NCBI GenBank assembly: GCA_016987375.1
Contig: PJRA01000443.1
Span: forward strand, 1,238,464-1,255,784
DNA length: 17,321 nt
Direction: 5' to 3'
DNA from: Brachionus koreanus
Taxonomy: Eukaryota > Rotifera > Eurotatoria > Ploima > Brachionidae
Part shown: positions 8,686-16,397 of the stretch, one piece after another
How the letters are laid out: each line of letters opens with the position of its first letter
Numbering within the stretch: the first letter of the stretch is position 1
Notes under the pieces: generated by a model
Database searches by the model: none
Seen by the model: the letters and a program-made list of their open reading frames with translations, nothing else
Told to the model about the DNA's origin: nothing
Translations under genes and position numbers: made by a program

Positions 8686-9135
8686 TAAAATTTTCTTACT
8701 TTTATATTTTTATTTGAAATTTTCTATTTTTCTGACTTACTTTTATTTTTTTATCTTAATATAATAAAATTTAAAAAAATAAAATTTTGAGATCAAATCA
8801 ATTATTTCTGCTATCATTTTTATTAATTTAGGAGATCATTTTAATTATTTTTTAGAGATCAATTAATTATTTTAAGGTATCAAAAATAATTAAATTAAAT
8901 TATCAAAAATTTTTGGAGATCATTTAAGTAGTTATATAGATCGTTTAATTTGTGTAATTTCTTTATGAAATTTAAAAAATTATCCATTGTTTTATTGAAT
9001 TTATTTTGTTAATTAAAGAACTTTTTTTATAATTTTTTTATAGACAATATAACTGACAATGTGGTTTTAAATTTTAAATAAATAATAATAGTATTGTTTT
9101 GTGTGATTATAAATTAAAACTATGCTCATAAATTG
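8686..9135. other. AT-rich spacer with four spaced GAGATCA-type motifs
   Basis: No gene seen. The hexamer GAGATC recurs at 8789, 8832, 8855 and 8916, each followed by similar AAT/TTAATTATT-like sequence, giving a loose degenerate repeat with variable spacing. The strong AT bias makes the surrounding similarity weak evidence. Confidence 0.5.
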
Positions 9136-9141
9136 TTTATT
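9136..9141 (-). terminator. Polyadenylation signal of gene C
   Basis: AATAAA on the minus strand, about 20 nt after the gene C stop codon, a plausible position for a very short 3' UTR. Confidence 0.45.
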
Positions 9142-9160
9142 CAATGTTAAATTTAGTGTT

Positions 9161-9645
9161 TTACAAAACCAAAGTTTGAGAGTTAGAAAATTTTTTAATA
9201 GATTGTTGTATTCTTTTATTAATGTAATTTTTGTTTATATTATTACAATAGTTTCTAGTGCAGCAAAAATGGTCCTTTGGACAAATATCCGAGCATCCAA
9301 GTTTAATTACAACTTTTTCTGAACCTGTTTTAGTAATTCTTGGAAAAACATCAACGTCAGCCTAAATAATATTATTATTATAAATTAAATTTATCAGGGC
9401 GTTTAATTTGTATTTAGAAAATAAATTAATTTACAATGCAAAAACGCTGATTTCTTTTACAAGCAACATTTCGCCGTGGTTCCATCAGGCCAAAGTTGCC
9501 TCCTTTGCATGTGTGACATGACTTACAAATAAGACTTGATATGGGTCCCAATTGAAAGCCTAATAAGATATGATAAAAACATAGCATTTTTTTAATTTAA
9601 AAATTTACTGATAAGAATAAAAAGGAATGCTATTTGTTTAAACAT
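9161..9645 (-). CDS. Secreted three-finger (Ly6/uPAR-like) protein C
   Basis: Minus-strand gene with exons 9645-9609, 9559-9435 and 9361-9161. The introns are 49 and 73 nt, GT..AG, phase 1 and phase 0, exactly as in genes A, B and D. The product is 120 residues. Residues 1-21 are a signal peptide (MFKQIAFLFILISFQLG). Ten cysteines at 24, 27, 30, 46, 53, 77, 81, 87, 88 and 93 begin CKSCHTC and end CCTRNYCN, the three-finger signature. The loop between cysteines 7 and 8 is very short (five residues). The C-terminal 26 residues (from NINKNYINKR) are polar and mildly basic, without the RKG repeat or a GPI-anchor signal. It diverges from FANCD2, with ATGs 312 bp apart. The gene is diverged from A and B except for the cysteine framework. 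Function unknown. Confidence 0.87.
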
Positions 9646-9957
9646 TTTAAACGAATGAATAGATCTTGAAAAAAATCTTATTTATATAATAATTTACAGG
9701 TGATAAAATTACTCATTAATAAGTTAAAAAAATTTATAAGAAAAAAATTAATTGCTCGTAATTAATGGTTAAAAAATTTAGCAGTAAAAAATTAGTTTAG
9801 TACGCGCTCAAGCTAAAATCTTTTTGCTTAAAAAATCAAAAAAGTTATTTAGCTGATAAATAAAAAAAAAAATAAATTCTAAATTTAACTTGCTTAAAAT
9901 TTTGAAAAAGTGAATTTAAATATGATTCTGAATTAATTTTAAATATTTTTTTTTAAC
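9646..9957. promoter_or_regulatory. Divergent intergenic region between gene C and FANCD2
   Basis: The whole 312-bp spacer lies between two opposed start codons, so it must hold both promoters unless distal elements are used. It is AT-rich. The gene C side has a clear TATA element; no TATA is obvious within the usual distance of the FANCD2 ATG among the A/T runs. Confidence 0.5.
9679..9686 (-). promoter_or_regulatory. TATA box of gene C
   Basis: TATAAATA on the minus strand, its 5' end 41 nt before the gene C ATG, matching the position of the elements before genes A, B and D. Confidence 0.55.
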
Positions 9958-12900
9958 ATGTCTTTACTAGTCGAATATTTCAGAAAATTTGGAATCAATT
10001 TAAATGATGGAGAAGAGACATTTAATAGCTTTGTGGTTGATCCACGTAAATTTCAATCTAATTTAATAAAATTCATTCAAAAATCTGCCGATAATCCGAA
10101 ATGGGAAAAAAATTATCAAACAATATGGCAAAATCTAGAATCTTACCTTGACGATGAGAAAAATTTTGCAATATCGCTATTGCCAAGTAAAAATGTCGGC
10201 AACCAGCCCACTCACAGCTCCAACCAAGACAGTTTGCTCAAAATTTTACTCGAAATAGCTGATCTACAGTCCGATTTATTCGATTATTTAATCTCAAAAT
10301 GCCTAAATTATCTTGAAACAAATGACAACAATTCAGATGTACACATACTCGGCCTTGAGATCAATATACCAAGTTATATCATTTCTCAATTTAGATATCA
10401 GCCACGCATAAATGATCCTCAGTCACTTTGCCAAAAATTGATTGAGCTAATTAGTAATACGACAAATTTTGCAATAAAAAAAGAAATAATTGCATGCTTT
10501 CCAGACATTTTGTGTGATTGTCAGCATGACAATTTGGCAAATGACTTGGAACTTCTTCTCGATGAAATCGAATTGATAAGTCCTATTTTAGACACATTGA
10601 GTAATTTGAACTTTAAAAAAGAAAATTTGCTTCGCATAACACAAACCGTTTTATTAAAGTATCCACTATTGAACGAAAAAGACTTTCCTTCTTGTTTAAG
10701 ATTTGTCCTCAAAGCCCTAATTATACTAAATGACAAAGATGTATTCAACGACTTGCGAAGCAAACTAAAATTGGAAGAATTAACTGATGATTCAATTCGA
10801 TATCTTGTTTATGATATCATGAGGGAAAATTTTCAAGTTTCCAATCTATTAATTGAGCTCTATTCGACTTGTATGCAATATAATATACTTGCCTTTGTTA
10901 ATAACTTGATTCTCCCTTTTGACTTTCTAATTGTTACACTGACCTTTTCTATTCCGCAATACAGTAAACCAGTTGAAAAACTCTTCAAAACAGCAATTAG
11001 ACAAGAAACAATGAGAAATGTAGAAAAATCTAGTTCAAATTTTATTAAGTTTTCAAAAAATTTTGCCAGAGAAGTTCTAGATTCATTGGTAAAAATTTTC
11101 AAATCATTGATACAAAATCCACCTGGTGAATTGACATCAATTGGTCAGTCAATCTTAAAAGATTTTATTCTACACAATGACAAAAATATCCGCTTAGATG
11201 TTCTTAATTATCTTCTTGAATTAATAATCAACTATACAGGACCTATAAGAGAAAATTCTTTAGATTTATTGGTTTGTCTATCTCTATCGGACAAAGATAG
11301 TGTCCTAGTGCCTTTTCAAATGCAAGTAAAAAGCTTACTTGATTATATAGAACACTTCAATTTGTCTGAAATACGAAAAGTCTATTCAATAATTTGTTCA
11401 ATTGCTTATTCACATCCTAAGCCATCGGCTCCCACGTCCATCTCAGTAATATCCGGTTCACAGTCGTTTGTCAAGCCAAATAGCATTCAGGAAAACTTAA
11501 ACATTCTAATAAATAGACAATTGAGTTCAAATTTGCTTAAGCAAAAGCAAATCGGTGTTATAGGTGCTATAATGCTGTTGAAAAATATGGCAAACAAAAC
11601 CAGGTGTAAAAATGTAGATAAAATTGATGAAGAGAACGAAAGTTTTTTTTCTTGCTCTAGTTCTCAGTCAAGTATTTATAATGCACCTGGCAATTCAACT
11701 TCAATTCAAAACACTTCATATATACTTTCAAATATAGCTTCAGAGATCAAGAATATTTGGGACATGATTTTAGACTCGAGCAGATCCAGTCCCGAGTCTT
11801 TAGGTTTATTTGAAGATGACCTGACTGGTATTGTTCTAAAAGACTCGATCGGTGATAGCTTAGAGATTTTGATCAAAGAAAATTTACGAGATATGTGCAA
11901 AAATTTGTTTAAATTAGACCCTGCTTATAAACAAACATTATCCAAATACAACAATCAATTGTCTTCGTTCAGGTACGGATATGAGTTTGGTCTAGATCAA
12001 CGAACTCATGGAGCTCTTAACTTATTGCCATTGGTTTTAAACGATTTGAAAAAAAAGAATAGTTGCATTCTTAATCCTCAAAGTCAACAGTCAAATATTC
12101 CCTCAATAGCAATACCTTCTACGTTTCGGTTAATGTGCGCTCTAGAGCGAAATAATTTAAAAGATTTTGCTGATTACTTGGGCTGCCCCATTTTATCAAT
12201 AAACAAAGAAGATTTGCTTCGATTTGGCAATGAAATGCTCAACAAATTTAAAAACTTAACTGATGACGAAAAAAAATTAGTGTGTAATTGCATTTTTTAC
12301 TTGATTAATTGGTTTATTGAATTGATTAATGCATTTAGCACAAGTATTTTAGATGATAGATTTGAGTCTGGATATAATTTGATCAATCGACTGAACGATA
12401 TTTGTCAGTTAAGAAATGTATTGAAGAACATTTTGCCATTTGTAAAATTTTATCGTCCGCCGATGGTTGTTTTTGGGTTAATTGACTCATCGGTTGATGA
12501 ATTGCCATATGTACAGCAATTTATAAAAGAAAATAAGCCAAAATTGGCCAAGAAAAAAGGTTTAAAAGATGCAAAAAAAGTAGCTAAAAAGTCGAAAAAT
12601 GATAATTTGTTTGATGAATCAGACTTTGAAGAAGAAAAAAGCTTACTGAAAGACTCAGGCGATTCGTGTGATGACCAAGAATTGACAACAGAATTCAATT
12701 TGGACAAAGTATCTATTTATTTTAGAGAATTTGATCTTTGCTTCATTAATTTTGTTAATTTCAATCTAAATCTTAACCCAAATGTAATACCAGACACTAG
12801 TGAAAATGAACCAGCTTTGTCGAGTTTAAAGCCAGAGCACTTATTTTATGTCTTAAACGATTTCAATTTGAAATTAAATCTAATATTAAAATCTAACTCG

Positions 12901-14292
12901 GCAAAAACTAATCCATTGGGCATAGTAAGCAAGCCTACCAAGTTGCAATTATTTTTGGAATCAAATCCAGTTAATCTATCCGCTTTAATAAACAAATTAA
13001 TAGACAAAAATATTTCTTTTCTAATCAATCATTTGGATAACATTCAAAATCATGTGCGAGATATACAGGAAAAAAATGATGGCATTAAAGACCCTTCAGA
13101 GATATCAACAAACCAAAACAATTTGTTTCTATTAAAAATTGTCAATCAAATTTTAAGAGTTTTACATCAAATTTTTTCTTATTTAAACAACATAAATAAT
13201 TATAGTAAATTAGATGATCTATTCAAGATTATTATTAAGTCTGTCAAAATTCAGTCAAGTTCTAAACTAGCTAGTCAAATCGACAAATTGCCAGATTTGG
13301 TTTGTTTCAATTATTTGGCTAAATTCAAAGATGTCTTGCTTGATCTTAATTCTGGCCATATTTTAATTCAACTTTTAGACTTGATTATAAAAATTTTGTC
13401 AAAAAAAACTGATCAAAATCTTGTAACTAAAATGAAAAAGATATTGTGTACATGTTCATTAGAGTTTTTAACAAATGAATATAATCCGAAGTTAAATTTG
13501 GTCTTCTCAAATCGTCAAATGAGCAACGAAGCAATTATTTGCTGCTTAAATTACCTAATTAAGCATGGTGAAGATAGCATGAATTTTGTTGAAGATTTAG
13601 TTAAAGTCTTATGCAATGAAGATTTTATGCTTGATAGGCAAAACTGTGACAAATATTTAACAATTAAAAGTCATTTTTTAGCCTATTATAAAACATGTCT
13701 TGAATTTACAGTTAATGAATTAAAATTTTGTTCAGGAGATACACTGGAAGTATTCACTAAAATAAGAAGACTAACTCAAATGCATTGTGAATTGATTTTG
13801 TTGAAAAAAAGTGTTGCTTTTAAAGACATAAACATTCTGACTGTGATTAAAAACTCGAAAAATTTTGTTGTCAATTTAACCAAGTATTCAATGCCCTATT
13901 TGGATAAAGCTTTTGATAGCTCAAAGCAAGAGGTTGTGGTTCTAATGCAAACAATACAAAAATGCGTTCATTTTATTCAAGAAATACTTGTAACAAAAGA
14001 TCAAGCAGCCATTGCCAAACAAGCTCCCGTTTATAACAAGGCAATTGAGGCTTTGATGGTTCGAGTTCAACAACTGCTTTATGTAAATTCATTTGATGGA
14101 AATTTTATGGTAAATTTTGTCGGGACTAAATTAAAAATTGGTGATTATGGTGAGAAGAAACGACCCAAAAAACCTCTAAAAAAAGTAAAAAATAAAAAAG
14201 GAAAAACTAATGATAGCGAAATAGAAAGTGAGTTGGATGATAACGATGATAGCGAGAATGAAAATGAAAATTCTGAAGAAAATGAAGATTAA
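9958..14292 (+). CDS. FANCD2: Fanconi anaemia group D2 protein (FANCD2)
   Basis: One uninterrupted frame of 1444 residues, close to the roughly 1450 of vertebrate FANCD2. FANCD2 pairs with FANCI, is monoubiquitinated and clamps DNA during interstrand cross-link repair in the nucleus. Similarity runs along the full length: an N-terminal helical-repeat region (IIACFPDILCDCQH), RQLSSNLLKQKQIGVIGAI at about 521-538 around the ubiquitinated lysine of vertebrates (here K528 or K530), LDQRTHGALNLLPLVL, NWFIELINAF (784-793), and KYSMPYLDKAF (1309-1319) near the C-terminus. A basic patch lies at 862-880, a second (KKRPKKPLKKVKNKK) at 1400-1414, then an acidic Asp/Glu/Ser tail to the end, as in vertebrates. 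Compared with the human protein the N-terminal basic extension of about 40-50 residues is missing. The ATG is the first in frame and aligns after that extension. No introns, unlike vertebrate FANCD2 and unlike genes A-D here. Confidence 0.95.
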   Translation: MSLLVEYFRKFGINLNDGEETFNSFVVDPRKFQSNLIKFIQKSADNPKWEKNYQTIWQNLESYLDDEKNFAISLLPSKNVGNQPTHSSNQDSLLKILLEIADLQSDLFDYLISKCLNYLETNDNNSDVHILGLEINIPSYIISQFRYQPRINDPQSLCQKLIELISNTTNFAIKKEIIACFPDILCDCQHDNLANDLELLLDEIELISPILDTLSNLNFKKENLLRITQTVLLKYPLLNEKDFPSCLRFVLKALIILNDKDVFNDLRSKLKLEELTDDSIRYLVYDIMRENFQVSNLLIELYSTCMQYNILAFVNNLILPFDFLIVTLTFSIPQYSKPVEKLFKTAIRQETMRNVEKSSSNFIKFSKNFAREVLDSLVKIFKSLIQNPPGELTSIGQSILKDFILHNDKNIRLDVLNYLLELIINYTGPIRENSLDLLVCLSLSDKDSVLVPFQMQVKSLLDYIEHFNLSEIRKVYSIICSIAYSHPKPSAPTSISVISGSQSFVKPNSIQENLNILINRQLSSNLLKQKQIGVIGAIMLLKNMANKTRCKNVDKIDEENESFFSCSSSQSSIYNAPGNSTSIQNTSYILSNIASEIKNIWDMILDSSRSSPESLGLFEDDLTGIVLKDSIGDSLEILIKENLRDMCKNLFKLDPAYKQTLSKYNNQLSSFRYGYEFGLDQRTHGALNLLPLVLNDLKKKNSCILNPQSQQSNIPSIAIPSTFRLMCALERNNLKDFADYLGCPILSINKEDLLRFGNEMLNKFKNLTDDEKKLVCNCIFYLINWFIELINAFSTSILDDRFESGYNLINRLNDICQLRNVLKNILPFVKFYRPPMVVFGLIDSSVDELPYVQQFIKENKPKLAKKKGLKDAKKVAKKSKNDNLFDESDFEEEKSLLKDSGDSCDDQELTTEFNLDKVSIYFREFDLCFINFVNFNLNLNPNVIPDTSENEPALSSLKPEHLFYVLNDFNLKLNLILKSNSAKTNPLGIVSKPTKLQLFLESNPVNLSALINKLIDKNISFLINHLDNIQNHVRDIQEKNDGIKDPSEISTNQNNLFLLKIVNQILRVLHQIFSYLNNINNYSKLDDLFKIIIKSVKIQSSSKLASQIDKLPDLVCFNYLAKFKDVLLDLNSGHILIQLLDLIIKILSKKTDQNLVTKMKKILCTCSLEFLTNEYNPKLNLVFSNRQMSNEAIICCLNYLIKHGEDSMNFVEDLVKVLCNEDFMLDRQNCDKYLTIKSHFLAYYKTCLEFTVNELKFCSGDTLEVFTKIRRLTQMHCELILLKKSVAFKDINILTVIKNSKNFVVNLTKYSMPYLDKAFDSSKQEVVVLMQTIQKCVHFIQEILVTKDQAAIAKQAPVYNKAIEALMVRVQQLLYVNSFDGNFMVNFVGTKLKIGDYGEKKRPKKPLKKVKNKKGKTNDSEIESELDDNDDSENENENSEENED

Positions 14293-14352
14293 ATTTAAAA
14301 TTTTTTTGTAATTAAAATTTATTTTCCAAATATTCTAATTTAAAAGTAATCA

Positions 14353-14358
14353 AATAAA
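14353..14358 (+). terminator. Probable polyadenylation signal of FANCD2
   Basis: AATAAA, 61 nt after the FANCD2 stop and just before the tRNA pseudogene. No poly(A) run marks the end of a retrocopied mRNA here. Confidence 0.45.
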
Positions 14359-14378
14359 ATCTATAAATTGTGCTTATA

Positions 14379-14451
14379 TGACTGCGACGAGACTCGAGCA
14401 TGCAACCTTTTAATCTGGAGTAAGACGGGCTATCAACTGCGCCACAAGTTT
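14379..14451 (-). pseudogene. tRNA-Trp pseudogene (inverted, degenerate copy)
   Basis: Read on the minus strand, this 73-nt stretch aligns end to end with the intact tRNA-Trp at 14635-14707. It shares GTGGCGCA at the D arm, ACTCCAGAT over the CCA anticodon loop, AGGTTGC before the T arm and CTCGAGTC in the T loop. Most of the acceptor stem no longer pairs, and the D, anticodon and T stems each carry mismatches. No pol III T-run follows closely. A diverged, probably dead copy. Confidence 0.8.
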
Positions 14452-14634
14452 TTTATTTCTGAATAAAATTCAAATAAGCTATTTTCAAGTTTTTATTCAA
14501 TTAGAAATTAAAAATTTTAAAATTCATAAAAATATTTTAATAAATCCAAAAAATTTGAAGAAAAAATTAACAATGATAAAATTTGCCGATGAATTACCAT
14601 CAAATTTAAGTTAATTATCAGTTTAGATTATCAA

Positions 14635-14707
14635 GACTTCGTGGCGCAATTGGTAGCGCGTCTGACTCCAGATCAGAAGGTTGCGTGTTCGAGTCACGTC
14701 GGGGTCA
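14635..14707 (+). tRNA. tRNA-Trp (anticodon CCA)
   Basis: A full 73-nt cloverleaf without an intron. The acceptor GACTTCG pairs with CGGGGTC (two G-U pairs) with discriminator A at 14707. The D stem is GCGC/GCGC, the anticodon stem TCTGA/TCAGA encloses the loop CTCCAGA with CCA at 14668-14670, and the T arm is GCGTG-TTCGAGT-CACGT. The A-box and B-box internal promoters are intact. The sequence is very close to animal nuclear tRNA-Trp (from memory). CCA is not encoded, as expected for eukaryotes. Confidence 0.97.
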
Positions 14708-14709
14708 AA

Positions 14710-14714
14710 TTTTT
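14710..14714 (+). terminator. RNA polymerase III terminator of tRNA-Trp
   Basis: A run of five T begins two bases after the tRNA 3' end, the standard pol III stop signal. Confidence 0.75.
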
Positions 14715-14919
14715 GCTAAATTTTGGTTATTTTATTTTATCAAGATATTTTGTTTTCTGGTCAAATAAATATATAAGTGTTATCTTTAAAAAAATTTTGA
14801 TTGTGGGTGTCACAATATTAATTTGCTTCAAGCTTAATGAAACTAATCAAAACGTTATGTACTTGAACATTAGTTATTAATGCTCCAGAACATATCATAA
14901 AAACAATTTTTTTTAGCAT

Positions 14920-14927
14920 TATAAAAG
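14920..14927 (+). promoter_or_regulatory. TATA box of gene D
   Basis: TATAAAAG, 42 nt before the ATG at 14962, the same spacing as in genes B and C. Confidence 0.6.
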
Positions 14928-14961
14928 AGCAAGATTTAACTGAAAATTAAAGTTATTAAAA

Positions 14962-15423
14962 ATGCTAAAGCTATCGGTTAGAATCATAATATTTTTCTTT
15001 ATAATAGGTAAATAATGAAAATTTTTGGATTTTGAAAAATATATCTTCACTTTTAAGTCTTAATTGGGATGATAAGTGTTGATGCTCTGAAGTGTTTTAA
15101 ATGTGACAATTGTCCAGGAAGTACGGCCAATAAAACAAATGCACCTGAACTTGTCACTTGCCCTGAAACAGATTATTTTTGCCTGGTACGTTTGGTTCCT
15201 AAAGCATAATAAAGAAAATTGATAAATCAAGATTTTAAAATTTTTTTAGAGACAGGAATTGAAAACTAAAGTTAATTCAGACACAGTAGTTAGAACTATT
15301 TACATGAACTGTGCTCGAGTTTGCATAGGTGGTTTTGTGTCAAATTCAGGTCAGAATACAGTTCACAATTTTTGCTGTTATAATGATGAGTGTAATTTTG
15401 ACTACATGCCAGATATATATTAA
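14962..15423 (+). CDS. Secreted three-finger (Ly6/uPAR-like) protein D
   Basis: Exons 14962-15007, 15058-15185 and 15250-15423, with introns of 50 and 64 nt (phase 1, phase 0), encode 115 residues. Residues 1-25 form a strongly hydrophobic signal peptide (VRIIIFFFIIVLIGMISVDA). Ten cysteines at 28, 31, 34, 50, 57, 79, 83, 100, 101 and 106 start LKCFKCDNC and end CCYNDECN, the three-finger signature with the same spacings as A-C. The protein stops ten residues after the last cysteine, so it has the bare domain with neither the basic tail of A and B nor a GPI signal. The loop between cysteines 5 and 6 is polar, with residues KTKVNSDTVVRT. It sits about 250 bp after tRNA-Trp. Secreted; partner and role unknown. 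Confidence 0.9.
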
Positions 15424-15461
15424 AATGTACCATTTTGATTCGAAATATTAAATAACTATAT

Positions 15462-15467
15462 AATAAA
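15462..15467 (+). terminator. Polyadenylation signal of gene D
   Basis: AATAAA, 38 nt after the stop of gene D, a plausible distance for a short 3' UTR. Confidence 0.45.
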
Positions 15468-15862
15468 ATTTTAAAAAATATACATTTTTAAATGAAATTT
15501 ATATTCTTGAATTTTTAATTTCAGCTTTATTACTTTGCTTCTAATAATTGTTCTTTTGTCTTGTCTTTACTTACCGAATATTTTCATTAAAGTAATGAAT
15601 AGATTAAGCAATGATTTAAAAAAAGTTTCATGCGGCACACTTATTTGAAAGAGAATTGGCAGTTGTGCTTTTATAAATTCTTGATGAAAATAAGGGTCGA
15701 TTCTTTTGAAAAAAAAAAACAACATATTACAAATTTAAAGTATAAGATAAATTGATTATCATTTTATCAAGATTTAAAAAGCTATATACGTACCCTATTT
15801 CGAGTACCTTTGGAAAGAATTAATACCCATCTAAATACCTACATAAACTCTTATAAAACTAT
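15468..15862. other. AT-rich spacer, nothing recognised
   Basis: About 400 bp between gene D and the fold-back element. No frame, RNA or repeat could be supported. Confidence 0.5.
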
Positions 15863-16029
15863 TCTATCTCTTAAGGATGGGTAATTAGAGGTAAGAGGTT
15901 TATCGGTTCTGGTAATAATTTTATTATCTAAAATAATGTGTGAAATCGGCTGATTTCTTTTATAAGTAATAAAACTTTATAGCAGAACCGATAAACCTCT
16001 TAGTTAATTACCCATCCTTAAGGGATAGA
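15863..16029. mobile_element. 167-bp fold-back (long inverted repeat) element, MITE-like
   Basis: The arms at about 15863-15927 and 15964-16029 are near-perfect inverted copies. Both read TCTATCYCTTAAGGATGGG from the outside in, then a stretch containing AAGAGGTTTATCGGTTCTG, with an unpaired centre of about 36 bp. The transcript or single strand would form a hairpin of about 65 bp. It has no coding capacity. It resembles a fold-back MITE, but no clear target-site duplication is visible, and it could instead be part of the GC-richer element that abuts it. Confidence 0.75.
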
Positions 16030-16397
16030 TTATCTGGCGACGAGGATAAAAGCCCCAGAAGACTAATAAAAGTGCTTCTCGGTGGCAGTAATGTTTATAG
16101 TGCGTGCAGTGGCTACCTGGCGATTGTCAGTTAGTACCTGGGAATGAAAATAATAGTCTATGACTGGTCCCGGTCATTAATGATCCGGCAGTGGTCAAAA
16201 TGGTCGACAGTTCCCTAGCAGTCGCCATAAATGAGGGGGGAAGATGTGATATAGCGACATCTCTGTAGATGTCACTGGATTAGTTAACTAACTAAACCTT
16301 GAGCGTTTAAGTTAGAATGGAGCATAAATAGCTTCTCCTAAACGTCTAACGAGAGGATCGGATAGACGGGCCCAATGGTACTAATGTAAACATTACA
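16030..16397 (+). mobile_element. GC-richer LTR-retrotransposon-like 3' fragment with possible solo 3' LTR
   Basis: This segment is visibly far richer in G+C than its surroundings and has no long frame. A purine run, GAGGGGGGAAGA (16233-16244), resembles a polypurine tract. It is followed directly by TGTGATATAGCGACATCT at 16245, a typical LTR start. A TATA-like CATAAATA occurs near 16323. A matching end, CATTACA at 16397, gives a 153-bp LTR with near-inverted termini (TGTGA/TTACA). No 5' LTR or primer-binding site lies in the window, so the LTR reading is a hypothesis; the compositional change is directly visible. Confidence 0.5.

Noticed and set aside
9122..9322. Plus-strand open frame with hydrophobic residues
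   Set aside because: It lies antisense to exon 3 of gene C, whose minus-strand reading has the cysteine signature, splice sites and poly(A) signal.
10521..13028. Several minus-strand open frames inside the FANCD2 gene
   Set aside because: They are complements of a gene with full-length family similarity and have no domain of their own.
14641..14880. Plus-strand open frame of 79 codons
   Set aside because: Its first 67 bases are the tRNA-Trp gene; the rest is AT-rich sequence with no recognisable domain.
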